Notes: generated from the letters alone by a model not told the origin. Shown: positions 53,471-62,563, counted from the first letter of the stretch. The stretch: DNA of 64,000 nucleotides from an uncultured Clostridia bacterium (GCA_937906945.1 CALCUE010000026.1:62001-126000); one strand, 5' to 3'. Made by a program: numbers and translations.

Positions 53471-54439
53471 ATGAAACATATTGTCAATGTTGTCAGCGAA
53501 AATAACTGGTTAAAAGCCTATCGGGACCGTGCCGATATGGATTCTTTTGTCAAGGAGTGCCTCTGTGACGGTGTGGAAGTTATTCGCGGCGGTGAGGATA
53601 CCACCGGAATTTATGATTCCACCAACGTGATTGGCGTTCATTTATTCTTTTATCCGAACTGGCTAGATTTCTGGAACCACAATGTTCCCCGTCTTATGGC
53701 GCAATTTGGTTCACAAGCCGTTTGGGAGGGGTATTATCGGGCGACCAACCGGGAAGAATTTCTTCGGCCCTATCAAGAGGATATGGAATACGCTGAATCC
53801 GTCGGAGCGGAATATGTGGTATTTCACGTCAACGACGTCTCCAACGAGGAAATTTTCAATTATCAATGGGAACATACAAACGAGGAGGTCATTCGCGGCG
53901 TCGCGGAAATCGTAAACGCTTTGACCAAAGGAAAAAACTATCATTTCAAATTCCTTTTCGAAAACCTGTTTACGCCCGGAATGATGCTGTTAAATCCTAA
54001 AGAGACCGCTTTGATGCTGGAACTGACCGACTATGAAAACAAGGGAATTTTGCTGGATACCGGCCATCTGATGTGCGCTCCGCAAAACATTGTTGACGAG
54101 GAACAAGGTATTGATTTCGTTTTAGATACGGTACGCAATCATGGGTCTTTAGCCCACTACATCAAAGCGTTGCATCTGCATAAATCCACGACGGGCGACG
54201 TGATCGCCGCGTTAAAAAAGCGCACGGTCGTTCCTGAGAAAGATTTTTACGACCGTTTTTCTCAAAGTTACGCGCTCATTTTGGAGATCGACCGACATTT
54301 GCCGATGGAAAGTTCCCGTGCTCAGGAGATCTTGGATCTGGTCGAACCGGATTACGTAACCCATGAGGTTTCCGCCAAAGACCGCTATGAAAAAGTTGAG
54401 CGGGTTTTGACACAAATGAAGGCATTGGGGCGTATTTGA
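53471..54439 (+). CDS. Xylose-isomerase-like TIM-barrel protein (sugar phosphate isomerase/epimerase family)
   Basis: A 322-residue protein of the AP endonuclease 2 / xylose isomerase-like barrel. Candidate metal ligands are the Glu in FKFLFENLF, the Asp-x-x-His in LLDTGHLM, the His in ALHLHK and Glu in LILEIDRH. Substrate and reaction unknown. The start at 53471 has only a weak GGGTGA upstream. TATAAT at 53449-53454 is a possible -10. Stands alone between the tRNA and the cobalamin operon. Confidence 0.8.
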   Translation: MKHIVNVVSENNWLKAYRDRADMDSFVKECLCDGVEVIRGGEDTTGIYDSTNVIGVHLFFYPNWLDFWNHNVPRLMAQFGSQAVWEGYYRATNREEFLRPYQEDMEYAESVGAEYVVFHVNDVSNEEIFNYQWEHTNEEVIRGVAEIVNALTKGKNYHFKFLFENLFTPGMMLLNPKETALMLELTDYENKGILLDTGHLMCAPQNIVDEEQGIDFVLDTVRNHGSLAHYIKALHLHKSTTGDVIAALKKRTVVPEKDFYDRFSQSYALILEIDRHLPMESSRAQEILDLVEPDYVTHEVSAKDRYEKVERVLTQMKALGRI

Positions 54440-54448
54440 ATTCCACAT

Positions 54449-54487
54449 AAAAAAAGCGTGCGAGGATAACTCGCACGCTTTTTTTAT
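54449..54487. terminator. Bidirectional terminator between the TIM-barrel gene and the cobalamin operon
   Basis: AAAAAGCGTGCGAG pairs with CTCGCACGCTTTTT around GATAA. Confidence 0.92.
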
Positions 54488-55071
54488 CTAAGAGAGATTG
54501 TTTGATATTTTACCGGAACGCCATTTTCAAAGTCAATTTTATATCCTTCACCCGGATTTGGCGTCCATTCATAAAAATTGTGTCGTTTTGAGTCCTTAGG
54601 AAAAAGCCGCCACAGATAGGCGGAAATCATTCCTCCGTGGCAAACAATAAAAGTGTCATGATCTTTATAATCCGCTAACGCTTCCAAAAAACGCCGCTCC
54701 ATCTGTTCGCCGCTTTCCCCACCAGGACAAACGTTGCTCCAGTTGTCGCCTGAGATCCAGTTTTGGTAATCTTCCCTCTCTTTTAACTCTTCATAGCTTT
54801 TCATTTCAAAAACGCCGAAATCCATCTCGTCGAGCCGTGGATCGGTCCGATGGGAAACAGTACCGTAAATAGCAAAAAGTGTCTCTTCGGTACGTCTTCG
54901 GGAGCTTGTGACCAATAAAAGATTCTTATTCGATGGATAAAGTCCTTTTTGGACTCGTTCTCTTATGGCGTAGATTCCCTGTTCGGTTAAGGGAAGGTCG
55001 GTTTTTCCGTAATAAAGCCTTTTTTCGTTACCTTCGGTGATTCCATGACGGATCAGATACATCGTGCTCAT
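54484..55071 (-). CDS. Histidine phosphatase, CobC-like (alpha-ribazole phosphatase candidate)
   Basis: A 195-residue phosphoglycerate-mutase-superfamily phosphatase with the phospho-histidine motif LIRHGITEGN (about 6-15), the second His in VCHGGMI (about 143) and Arg in SSRRRTEET. As last gene of the cobalamin group it is the likely alpha-ribazole-5'-phosphate phosphatase, but sequence alone does not fix the substrate. Its start lies one base after the CobU-like gene's stop. Confidence 0.85.
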   Translation of the reverse strand: MSTMYLIRHGITEGNEKRLYYGKTDLPLTEQGIYAIRERVQKGLYPSNKNLLLVTSSRRRTEETLFAIYGTVSHRTDPRLDEMDFGVFEMKSYEELKEREDYQNWISGDNWSNVCPGGESGEQMERRFLEALADYKDHDTFIVCHGGMISAYLWRLFPKDSKRHNFYEWTPNPGEGYKIDFENGVPVKYQTISLR

Positions 55072-55072
55072 T

Positions 55073-55450
55073 TTATTTCAACCTCGCTGGAATTCCGCAG
55101 AAAACACGAGTGACGTGCTCGCTCTTTTCTGAAATTCTGAGCAGGAGACGGCCATGAGCCTCCCGAAAAGCTCGTTCCATAGGATCCAAAGGGACAACTC
55201 CACAAAAAATGTCGTCCGAAATCAAAATCTTTTCCTCCGGATTTTTCACCACTTTAAAAAATTCTTCTTCCGGCGATACCCCGTTTTTTACGCAGCAGGC
55301 ACTCCATTTTTCTAAATGGGACAGGCATTTTTTATGAAGATCCAATTCTTCTCCTTCCTGACAGACAAAAATATCGTCATTCGAAAGAGAAAATGCCGTT
55401 TTTACGAAATTGGTTTTTCCTTGATAAGCACCGCCTATAATCAGTTCCAT
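55073..55450 (-). CDS. Short CobU-like NTPase
   Basis: A 125-residue protein starting MELIIGGAYQGKTNFVK, a P-loop like that of CobU/CobP but with a body much shorter than the 180-residue bifunctional enzyme at 56.2 kb. It lacks the guanylylation His region. Such short paralogues sit in cobalamin operons of many Clostridia; the function is not defined. AAGGAGAAACC precedes the ATG. Confidence 0.75.
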   Translation of the reverse strand: MELIIGGAYQGKTNFVKTAFSLSNDDIFVCQEGEELDLHKKCLSHLEKWSACCVKNGVSPEEEFFKVVKNPEEKILISDDIFCGVVPLDPMERAFREAHGRLLLRISEKSEHVTRVFCGIPARLK

Positions 55451-55459
55451 GGTTTCTCC

Positions 55460-56215
55460 TTATAAAAGTGTCCAGACAAAAATTCCACAGAGTTCCCCCA
55501 ACGTATGACCAAAACCGGTTACGTCGCCGGAAAAACCGTCTAAATCGTGAAAGGCAAAAGCGGTAAAAACAGCGTAGCCTGCCACCGTAGCCAAAGCCGA
55601 AAGGAATCCGTTCCAGGAGCAAAGCCAAAAAGCCGTTCCTATAATTACAAATAAGAGTACGATCAATGCCGACAGATGTTTCCCCTGTATTCCTTTTTGA
55701 AAATTGCCGGCGTATTCGCTGTGGTTCATAGGGCGAAGCGTGGAAACACCAATAGCGCTGGATGCCCGAGACGCCATACAGATAAAGAGCAGAACCCAAT
55801 TGTTTTTCTCTTCGCTGACGGAAGAAAAAGCCGCGAACGAAAGCAAAAACAGCATAGAAAGACCAATGACAGCAAAAGAACCTACGTGGGAATCTTTTAA
55901 TATTTCCCGCCGTTTTTCTAACGGACGACGAGAAAAAATAGCGTCACAACAGTCCATATAACCGTCCAAATGAATGCCGCCGGTGAGCCAATATGGGATC
56001 AAAGCCATAAGAGCCGCTTTGATGTAAAGCGGACAGTGTATGGCGGTCAGAAGAGCGCCAGAAAGTGCCCAAAGACCGCCAATGACCGTTCCGACAAACG
56101 GAAACATAAGAAGCATCAACGAGCGCAGTGAATCCTCCCAGACATGCGCAAAAGGCGTAGGAATCGCGCAGAACATACTAAAGCTCATGCAAAAAGCCTT
56201 ACCAATTTTTTTCAT
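55460..56215 (-). CDS. cobS: Adenosylcobinamide-GDP ribazoletransferase
   Basis: The membrane enzyme that joins adenosylcobinamide-GDP and alpha-ribazole(-phosphate) to complete cobalamin. The 251-residue polytopic chain has the family motif GGIHLDGYMDCCDAIFSRR (about 75-93) and KDSHVGSFAV. Its start overlaps the end of cobU by 4 bases (ATGA), a coupled arrangement. Confidence 0.94.
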   Translation of the reverse strand: MKKIGKAFCMSFSMFCAIPTPFAHVWEDSLRSLMLLMFPFVGTVIGGLWALSGALLTAIHCPLYIKAALMALIPYWLTGGIHLDGYMDCCDAIFSRRPLEKRREILKDSHVGSFAVIGLSMLFLLSFAAFSSVSEEKNNWVLLFICMASRASSAIGVSTLRPMNHSEYAGNFQKGIQGKHLSALIVLLFVIIGTAFWLCSWNGFLSALATVAGYAVFTAFAFHDLDGFSGDVTGFGHTLGELCGIFVWTLL

Positions 56216-56754
56216 AGGAGTTTTTCTCCTTTATAAAATATCGGACAACCACAGGAAAATTCCAGCACCACGTCACATTCCTCGGCAAGACAGCGATCAA
56301 TTCGGGCAAGCCCTTTTCGAAAATCCTCCGTCATCTTATCATAGGTCGTGGCGTCAGCAAAAATATTATCAGAAACCAGAATCACCGAATCCGCTCTCTT
56401 TAAGAGGCCCAAAAGTCCTTTGGAAACATCTTCGACGGCATGGGCGTTATAATGACCGTCCATGGTCCCGAACATTTCATTGGTCAAAAGAGCCGTTACG
56501 CTATCCACCAGATAAACACCTTTGGAATCCATTTCTTCCTGATGGGACAGAAGATTCCGACCCCATTCGACGGTTTTAAACCCCCAACCGTCTCGTTCCT
56601 TACAGTGCCTCGCGATACGTGCCCAATCCTCCTCATCATGAGGTTCCATGGTTGCCAAATACCAAAGATGATCTGGGGTGGAAAGCTTTTTGGCAAGTTG
56701 TTGCGCGAACATGGATTTTCCGTTTTTCGCTCCACCGGATATAAAAATTTTCAT
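56212..56754 (-). CDS. cobU: Adenosylcobinamide kinase / adenosylcobinamide-phosphate guanylyltransferase
   Basis: A 180-residue CobU with the P-loop SGGAKNGKSMFAQ (about 6-18), the His-containing IARHCKERDGWGFKTVEW segment (His about 50, the GMP carrier region) and VYLVDSVTALLTNE. It activates adenosylcobinamide for CobS. Overlaps cobT by 4 bases and cobS by 4 bases. Confidence 0.92.
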   Translation of the reverse strand: MKIFISGGAKNGKSMFAQQLAKKLSTPDHLWYLATMEPHDEEDWARIARHCKERDGWGFKTVEWGRNLLSHQEEMDSKGVYLVDSVTALLTNEMFGTMDGHYNAHAVEDVSKGLLGLLKRADSVILVSDNIFADATTYDKMTEDFRKGLARIDRCLAEECDVVLEFSCGCPIFYKGEKLL

Positions 56755-57848
56755 CGCTTCACCGTAAAATGATCGCCTTTCCGAATTTCTGTCAGATAGT
56801 CATCGTTTATGCTTGCTTCCTCAAAGGTAGCCATTTCATTGATAACAGCACAAGCCGCGTCCAGTATGCGGAACATCAACGGGCAACCGCTTCCCTCTCC
56901 AAGGCGCATTTTAAGCAAAAGAGGCGCTTCGAGAGACAGCTCCTCCAAGGCAAGACGATATCCCGGTTCAAAGGAAGCGTGGGAAGCGATCATATAATCT
57001 TTCACGTTGGGGCAAAGCCGTGCCGCGACCAAAGCGGCCACAACGGAAATGAAACCGTCAATGACAACCGGGATCCGATTTTTTGCCGCTCCGAGAAAAA
57101 CACCGACCATGGCGGCAATATCAAGGCCTCCCACTTTAGCGAGAACATCAATGGGATCGTTTGGATCCGGATGATGCTTTTGGATGGCTCCATCAATCAC
57201 TTCTATTTTATGCTGAAACGCTTCCTCTAAAAGTCCGCCCCCTTTTCCGGCAGTTACAGAAGCCGGTTTCCCTGTAAGAACCGATAAGATGGCGGAAGAC
57301 GTAGTCGTATTGCCGATTCCCATTTCACCAACGCCGAGAGCGTCAACGCCATCCGCGGCACAGAAATCGGCCACTTCCAGACCGACGATAATCGCTTTTT
57401 CCGCTTCATCCCTTGTCATAGCCGGCTCCCGGTAGAGGTTTTTTGTGCCATAAGAAATTTTTCGATTGAGCACGGCGGGACAGTTATAATCCGATTGAAC
57501 ACCTACATCGACAACCAAAATTTCATCGCCGAAGTGATGGGCCAAAGAGGAACAGCCGGTAAGTCCTCGGGTCAGATTGATCATCTGGGACAACGTGACC
57601 GATTGCGGCGTACAGGACACCCCTTCTTCACAGACACCGTTATCAGCGCATAGCACCACCACACGGCATTTTTGAACGGTATTATGTACTTTTCCAGTCA
57701 TTCCGGCTAATCGAATGGAAAGTTCCTCTAAAAAGCCAAGACTTCCCGGTGGCTTTGCCAATGCGGCCTGTCGCTTTTTCGCTTCCTCCATTGTGGGAAG
57801 ATCGGCCGGATGAATTTGCGAGCAAACATTTTCTATCCGTTTGTTCAA
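56751..57848 (-). CDS. cobT: Nicotinate-nucleotide--dimethylbenzimidazole phosphoribosyltransferase
   Basis: It makes alpha-ribazole phosphate, the activated lower ligand of cobalamin. The 365-residue chain has the catalytic Glu region (RLGEGSGCPL, near 320) and the GEMGIGNTTTSSA signature (about 173-185). The start is TTG at 57848 after AAGGAA. A minus-strand TATAAT lies at 57886-57881. It heads a four-base-overlap operon cobT-cobU-cobS. No cobalamin riboswitch was seen upstream and no corrin-ring genes are in the window, consistent with salvage or genes elsewhere. Confidence 0.95.
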   Translation of the reverse strand: MNKRIENVCSQIHPADLPTMEEAKKRQAALAKPPGSLGFLEELSIRLAGMTGKVHNTVQKCRVVVLCADNGVCEEGVSCTPQSVTLSQMINLTRGLTGCSSLAHHFGDEILVVDVGVQSDYNCPAVLNRKISYGTKNLYREPAMTRDEAEKAIIVGLEVADFCAADGVDALGVGEMGIGNTTTSSAILSVLTGKPASVTAGKGGGLLEEAFQHKIEVIDGAIQKHHPDPNDPIDVLAKVGGLDIAAMVGVFLGAAKNRIPVVIDGFISVVAALVAARLCPNVKDYMIASHASFEPGYRLALEELSLEAPLLLKMRLGEGSGCPLMFRILDAACAVINEMATFEEASINDDYLTEIRKGDHFTVKR

Positions 57849-57937
57849 ATACGATTCCTTCTCCCTTTTAAACTGCTCCTATTATATCATAATTCCCAGG
57901 TTTTTTTCGTTCTTTGGAGAAAAGCGCAGAAACGGAC

Positions 57938-57965
57938 AAACGGGAGCGTTTTCGCGCTCCCGTTT
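57938..57965 (-). terminator. Terminator of tyrS
   Basis: AAACGGGAGCG pairs with CGCTCCCGTTT around TTTTCG, immediately after the tyrS stop on the minus strand. Confidence 0.8.
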
Positions 57966-57968
57966 CAA

Positions 57969-59192
57969 TTATTTCAAAATCAGTTTTTTGAAGATTTTTT
58001 TGCCTTTTTTGAGAATAACTTCGCCATCGAATGCCGCACGGTCGATAGTAGCGAAAACATCCGTTACTTTTTCATCGTTGATGGTGATACCGCCCTGTTC
58101 AATGAGGCGTTTGCCTTCGCCTTTAGATTTGGAGATGCCGGCTTTGATCAGAGCATCGGTAACGGCCAGTTTTCCGTCCACAAAATCGCTTTCGGCAATT
58201 TCGACGGTCGGCATATTCTCACTGGAAACACCACCGGCGAAAAGGGCTCTGGCAGCTTCCAACGCTTTGTCCGCTTCTTCTTTGCCGTGGACCATTTCGG
58301 TCAGCTGATACGCCAAAATTTCTTTCTTTTCGTTGATGCGGCTGTCATCCCATTTTTCCATTTCGGCCAGTTCTTCGATCGGAATAAAGGTCAGCATTTT
58401 GAGACATTTCATAACGTCCGCGTCGCCGACATTTCTCCAATACTGGAAGAAATCAAAAGGCGACGTTTTGTTCGGGTCAAGCCAAACGGCGTTGCCGGCG
58501 GTTTTTCCCATTTTTTTGCCCTGAGAGTCCGTGAGCAGCGTGATCGTCATGGCGTAAGCGTCTTTTCCGCTCTTTTTCCGAATCAGTTCCGTACCAGCGA
58601 GCATGTTGCTCCACTGGTCATCACCGCCAAACTCCATATTGCAGCCGTAGTGATTATTAAGATAATAGAAATCGTAGGCCTGCATGATCATGTAGTTGAA
58701 TTCCAGGAAGCTAAGTCCCCGTTCCATACGCTGTTTATAACATTCGGCACGGAGCATATTGTTGACGGAGAAGCAGGCGCCGACGTCGCGGAGAAGCTCT
58801 ACGTAATTCAATTTCAAAAGCCAATCGCCGTTATTGACCATCATGGCTTTCCCTTCACCGAACTCAATGAAACGTTCCATTTGTTTTTTGAAGCATTGGG
58901 CATTATGCTCAATATCTTCTTTGGTGAGCATTTTTCTCATATCGGTCCGTCCACTGGGATCGCCGATCATGGTTGTACCTCCGCCGATCAGCGCCACAGG
59001 CTGGTTTCCGGCCATCTGAAGCCGTTTCATCAGGGTAAGAGCCATAAAGTGACCGGCGGTCAGGCTGTCCGCCGTACAGTCAAAACCAATATAGAATTTT
59101 GCGCCGCCACGGTTGATCAGCTCTTTGATCTCATCCTCGTCGGTAACCTGGGCAATTAAGCCACGGGCCACCAGTTCATCATAAATTGTCAT
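57969..59192 (-). CDS. tyrS: Tyrosyl-tRNA synthetase
   Basis: A 407-residue class I synthetase: HIGH-type motif in SLTAGHFMALTLMKR (about 48-62), KMSKS-type loop at GKKMGKTAG (about 228-236, here KMGKT), and a C-terminal S4 RNA-binding domain (about 340-400). The ATG at 59192 follows TGGAGG, just downstream of the T-box terminator. TyrS of this class uses KMGKT-type loops, so activity is expected. Controlled by uncharged tRNA-Tyr through the T-box. Confidence 0.96.
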   Translation of the reverse strand: MTIYDELVARGLIAQVTDEDEIKELINRGGAKFYIGFDCTADSLTAGHFMALTLMKRLQMAGNQPVALIGGGTTMIGDPSGRTDMRKMLTKEDIEHNAQCFKKQMERFIEFGEGKAMMVNNGDWLLKLNYVELLRDVGACFSVNNMLRAECYKQRMERGLSFLEFNYMIMQAYDFYYLNNHYGCNMEFGGDDQWSNMLAGTELIRKKSGKDAYAMTITLLTDSQGKKMGKTAGNAVWLDPNKTSPFDFFQYWRNVGDADVMKCLKMLTFIPIEELAEMEKWDDSRINEKKEILAYQLTEMVHGKEEADKALEAARALFAGGVSSENMPTVEIAESDFVDGKLAVTDALIKAGISKSKGEGKRLIEQGGITINDEKVTDVFATIDRAAFDGEVILKKGKKIFKKLILK

Positions 59193-59207
59193 TGATCTAT
59201 CCTCCAT

Positions 59208-59499
59208 TTTTAATGTCAAAAAATAAAAGCCCTCTGTCGGAAATCCGACAGAGGGCGAAAAATCGCGGTACCACCTCTGGTTCATGAAAAACTCGCGTTT
59301 TTCATCTCAGCAAGCTTATAAATCAGCTTTTGCGCGATAACCGGCGCACCGGACGGAACCTACTTTTTTGTTCAGCTCCGCTGCTACGGAAGGTAATTCG
59401 CCGTCTGTTCCACTCGCTTCCTTACACCGACCGGGAGCTCTCTTTGCTGTCGGAAACAGCGCTACTCAATTCCATCAACGCATTTAACAATATGGTTGC
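59208..59499 (-). ncRNA. Tyrosine-specific T-box riboswitch
   Basis: The minus-strand leader has the T-box core GGTGGTACCGCG (59275-59264), which pairs with the tRNA CCA end, followed by the terminator stem GCCCTCTGTCGG with its complement (59256-59245 and 59240-59229) and T-run. Upstream lies a long stem I with an AG-rich loop; a UAC codon (59395-59393) in GAATTACCTT is at the expected specifier position, matching tyrosine. Antitermination occurs when uncharged tRNA-Tyr binds. Confidence 0.92.
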
Positions 59500-59528
59500 A
59501 TTATACTAAACTCTTTTGGATTTGTCAA
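59500..59528 (-). promoter_or_regulatory. Promoter of the tyrS T-box transcript
   Basis: On the minus strand TTGACA (59528-59523), a 17-base spacer and TATAAT (59505-59500). The -35 overlaps the last codons of recN. Confidence 0.85.
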
Positions 59529-61186
59529 CCGTTTGAAAAATCCAAAAGTTCCTCTGCGCTCTTTTTAAGCGATTCCGTCATCGTACCGCCCATAATACGG
59601 GAAAGTTCCATGATACGTCCTTCCCGATCCAGACTTTCCACCGATGTAAAGGTTTTCCCTTTGTCAGAGGATTTTGAAATCAAAAGATGATTGTCCGCGA
59701 AAGCGGCCACCTGCGCCAGATGAGTGACGCAAATGATCTGACGACCACGGGAGACCTGTTTGAGCTTCTGCCCCACTTTTTGAGCCGCTGAACCGGAAAT
59801 TCCAGTGTCAACCTCGTCAAAAATCAGCGTATCGACCTGGTCTTTATCCGCCAGAACGTTTTTGATGCTTAGCATAATACGGGAAAGCTCACCGCCGGAA
59901 GCGATTTTTGCCAACGGCTTTTGCGGTTCGCCAAGGTTTGTGGCAATATAAAACTCCAAAGCGTCGCAACCGCTATCCGTAAAATCCGTTTTATCAAAGT
60001 GGACCGAAAATTGGACATTCGGCATATTGAGATAACGCAATTCCTCTAAAACGGCTTTTTCAAAAACGTTAGCGGCGGCATGGCGCTTTTGACTGAGCAC
60101 CGCCGCTTTTTCTTCCGTTTCCGCTTTGAGCGCTGTTTTCTTCCGATTCAGTTCCTCTAACCGTTCTTCCGAAAAATCAACATCATCAATTTCTTTCAAC
60201 GCTTTTTCATAATAAGTGTTCATTGCCGCAACGGAACCGCCATATTTCCGTTTCAAACGGAAGATCTGGTCCAATCGCTGTTCCGTTCTGTTTTGCAAAG
60301 CAGGATCAAAATCCAGTTCATCGGCGATGTTTTTGACATCGTTGGAGAATTCCTGGAACTCATAGAACATCTCTTTGAATTTTTCGGAAAGACCGGAAAA
60401 TTCGGGGAAAAATTCTGACAATTCCTCCGCGTTCCGAATGGCTGTTTCCATACCGTCCAACGCGCCTTCCCCATCATTTCCACCCTCTAATGACGAAACG
60501 GTTTCCGTGACGAGTTCCATAATATTTTCCGCACTCTTTATTTTTTTACTCAGAGCGGTCAATTCCTCTTCTTCTCCGTCTTCAATCGCCGCTTTTTCGA
60601 TTTCGGCGACTTGATATTTCAGCATATCCATACGGGCAGCCTTATCGCCGTCGTCCGATTGAAGCTTTTGAATCGCCCGTTCCGTCTCTTTATAAGCCAA
60701 ATAGGATTGATGATAGGATTCCCATTCTTTCTCGGTATTCCCGAAAGCATCGATATAATGGATATGTAGTTCCGGATTCTGTAAAAAGACACTGTCATGC
60801 TGTCCGTGAACATCGATCAAAACGGAAGAAAGCTGTTTTAAAATGGCCGCCGTTGCCGGTCGCATATTGATTTTACAGATACTTTTTCCTTCCGAGGAGA
60901 TTTCCCGGGAAATCAGAAGTTCGTCTTCGTAATCATATCCCAGTTCTTCCAAAAGAGCCTTCGCTTTTTCAGAAATCTGGCAAAATACCGCGGAGACATT
61001 CGCTTTTTCGGTACCGGTGCGCACAAGGTCACGGCTCGTTCTTCCGCCGAGAACGGCGTTAATCGAGTCGATCAGAATGGATTTACCGGCACCGGTTTCT
61101 CCGGTGAACACATTGAAACCGTTTTCAAAATCAATGGAGGCACTTTCAATGACAGCGATATTTTTTATAAAAAGTTGGGAAAGCAA
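59525..61186 (-). CDS. recN: DNA repair protein RecN
   Basis: An SMC-like ATPase acting early in double-strand break repair. The 553-residue chain has the P-loop TGETGAGKSILIDS (about 31-44), two long coiled-coil arms (about 150-350), the signature LASGGELSRIMLSIK (about 425-439) and Walker B LIFDEVDTGISG (about 463-474). The start is TTG at 61186 after AAGGAGGG. Sits downstream of argR as in most Firmicutes. Confidence 0.96.
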   Translation of the reverse strand: MLSQLFIKNIAVIESASIDFENGFNVFTGETGAGKSILIDSINAVLGGRTSRDLVRTGTEKANVSAVFCQISEKAKALLEELGYDYEDELLISREISSEGKSICKINMRPATAAILKQLSSVLIDVHGQHDSVFLQNPELHIHYIDAFGNTEKEWESYHQSYLAYKETERAIQKLQSDDGDKAARMDMLKYQVAEIEKAAIEDGEEEELTALSKKIKSAENIMELVTETVSSLEGGNDGEGALDGMETAIRNAEELSEFFPEFSGLSEKFKEMFYEFQEFSNDVKNIADELDFDPALQNRTEQRLDQIFRLKRKYGGSVAAMNTYYEKALKEIDDVDFSEERLEELNRKKTALKAETEEKAAVLSQKRHAAANVFEKAVLEELRYLNMPNVQFSVHFDKTDFTDSGCDALEFYIATNLGEPQKPLAKIASGGELSRIMLSIKNVLADKDQVDTLIFDEVDTGISGSAAQKVGQKLKQVSRGRQIICVTHLAQVAAFADNHLLISKSSDKGKTFTSVESLDREGRIMELSRIMGGTMTESLKKSAEELLDFSNG

Positions 61187-61214
61187 AAGAATCCCTCCTT
61201 TTCAATCAATGTAT

Positions 61215-61664
61215 TTAGTCGATTAACTTCTCAATGGTATCGACCAGCGCGACAGCCATTTTTTCGTCACGCATCAAAACAAAAATCGTATCGTCTCCGG
61301 CCAGCGTTCCGACGACTCCTTCATGGTTCATGGCGTCCAGAACGGCGCAGGCGGCGTTGGCCATTCCGGTATAGCATTTGATTACGACCATGTTTCCGGC
61401 ATAATCCACGCTTTTGGCGGATTGGCTGAAAACAGCGTATTTGGTGCTGATATCCGAATTGGCGTCCGAGGCTGTTTGCGCGTAACGATATTTGCCGTCG
61501 CTGACCATGATTTTGACGAGACGAAGCTCTTTGATATCACGGGAAACCGTTGCTTGCGTTACGTTGAAACCGTCTCTTTTAAGATAAGCAAGAAGATCTT
61601 CCTGTGTGGCAATATCTTTTTCCGAAATGAGTTCCAATATTTTGGAATGGCGTTTTGTTTTCAT
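61215..61664 (-). CDS. argR: Arginine repressor ArgR/AhrC
   Basis: A 149-residue hexameric regulator: winged-helix domain (about 1-70, with NVTQATVSRDIKELRL) and C-terminal arginine-binding domain (GTLAGDDTIFVLMRD near 123-137). It represses arginine synthesis and activates catabolism. AAAGGAG precedes the ATG. The nadK-argR-recN order is standard. Confidence 0.96.
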   Translation of the reverse strand: MKTKRHSKILELISEKDIATQEDLLAYLKRDGFNVTQATVSRDIKELRLVKIMVSDGKYRYAQTASDANSDISTKYAVFSQSAKSVDYAGNMVVIKCYTGMANAACAVLDAMNHEGVVGTLAGDDTIFVLMRDEKMAVALVDTIEKLID

Positions 61665-61681
61665 TATCTGAGCTCCTTTCT

Positions 61682-62563
61682 TTATCTTCTTCCGAGAAAC
61701 TTCTGATTCAACACTTCATAAAAGCCCCGACCGGAAACGTTGACAAAACGGATAGCTTTATCCGAGGATTTGACTGTCACTTTTTCATTTTTTTGCATAG
61801 CAAAACAAATTTCTCCGTCCACGACGACGTTCAGTTCTTTTTCATCCCCGTTGAATGAGGAACCGATGGTAATGGTTTTATCATGTGAAAAAACGATAGA
61901 ACAGGAAATCAGCGAATGTGGACAGACCGGCGTCATAATAATGGCGTTCAGTTTCGTATCCAAAACCGGACCGCCCGCTGACATGGAATACGCGGTGGAA
62001 CCCACCGGTGTTGCCAGAACAATACCGTCGGCGCGGTAACGACAAACTTCCCGTTCATCACATTCGACAAAAAGCTCGGAAATCTTTCCCGGTTCCGTTT
62101 TAGTAACATAAACGTCGTTGACCGCGTAAACCGATTTGTCTCCCACTGAAATATTGAGGGCCATTCGTTTTTCAATGGGACAACCGGTTTTGATCAGTTT
62201 TTCAATAGCCGGCAAATCATCCGTTTCAATATCGGAAAGAAAGCCCAACCGTCCGGCGTTGATTCCCAAAATCGGCTTGTCATAAAGTAAGGCGCGTTTA
62301 GCCGCACGGAGAATCGTTCCATCACCGCCAACGACAAAAACAAGGTCCACAAGGGCCATTTTCGAGGCGTCCTCGGAAAAGATAACACTTTTTCTATGAA
62401 CGAATTCTTCGGCGAAGGAATCCATATAGGCTTGGATTTGATATTTTGCCAAAAGATCCAACAGTTTTTCCGTCGCGGGAACAACAGCTGCTCTATTCAG
62501 ATTGCTGATGATATAGACCGTCGATTTTCCTTTTTTCAGGCGAATTTTTTCTTCCCGACTCAT
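61682..62563 (-). CDS. nadK: NAD kinase
   Basis: It phosphorylates NAD to NADP. The 293-residue chain has GGDGTILRAAKRA (catalytic Asp, about 73-85), NAGRLGFLSD (about 97-106) and TPVGSTAYSMSAGGPVL (about 175-191). GGAGGGG precedes the ATG, whose first base is the last base of the tlyA stop region, so the two are coupled. Confidence 0.96.
   Translation of the reverse strand: MSREEKIRLKKGKSTVYIISNLNRAAVVPATEKLLDLLAKYQIQAYMDSFAEEFVHRKSVIFSEDASKMALVDLVFVVGGDGTILRAAKRALLYDKPILGINAGRLGFLSDIETDDLPAIEKLIKTGCPIEKRMALNISVGDKSVYAVNDVYVTKTEPGKISELFVECDEREVCRYRADGIVLATPVGSTAYSMSAGGPVLDTKLNAIIMTPVCPHSLISCSIVFSHDKTITIGSSFNGDEKELNVVVDGEICFAMQKNEKVTVKSSDKAIRFVNVSGRGFYEVLNQKFLGRR

Noticed and set aside
57849..57968. 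Cobalamin riboswitch before cobT
   Set aside because: The gap is too short and has only the tyrS terminator and a -10-like TATAAT; no B12 box was seen.
57810..59159. Plus-strand open frame of 449 codons
   Set aside because: Antisense shadow of tyrS and the start of cobT; no Shine-Dalgarno and no recognisable domain.
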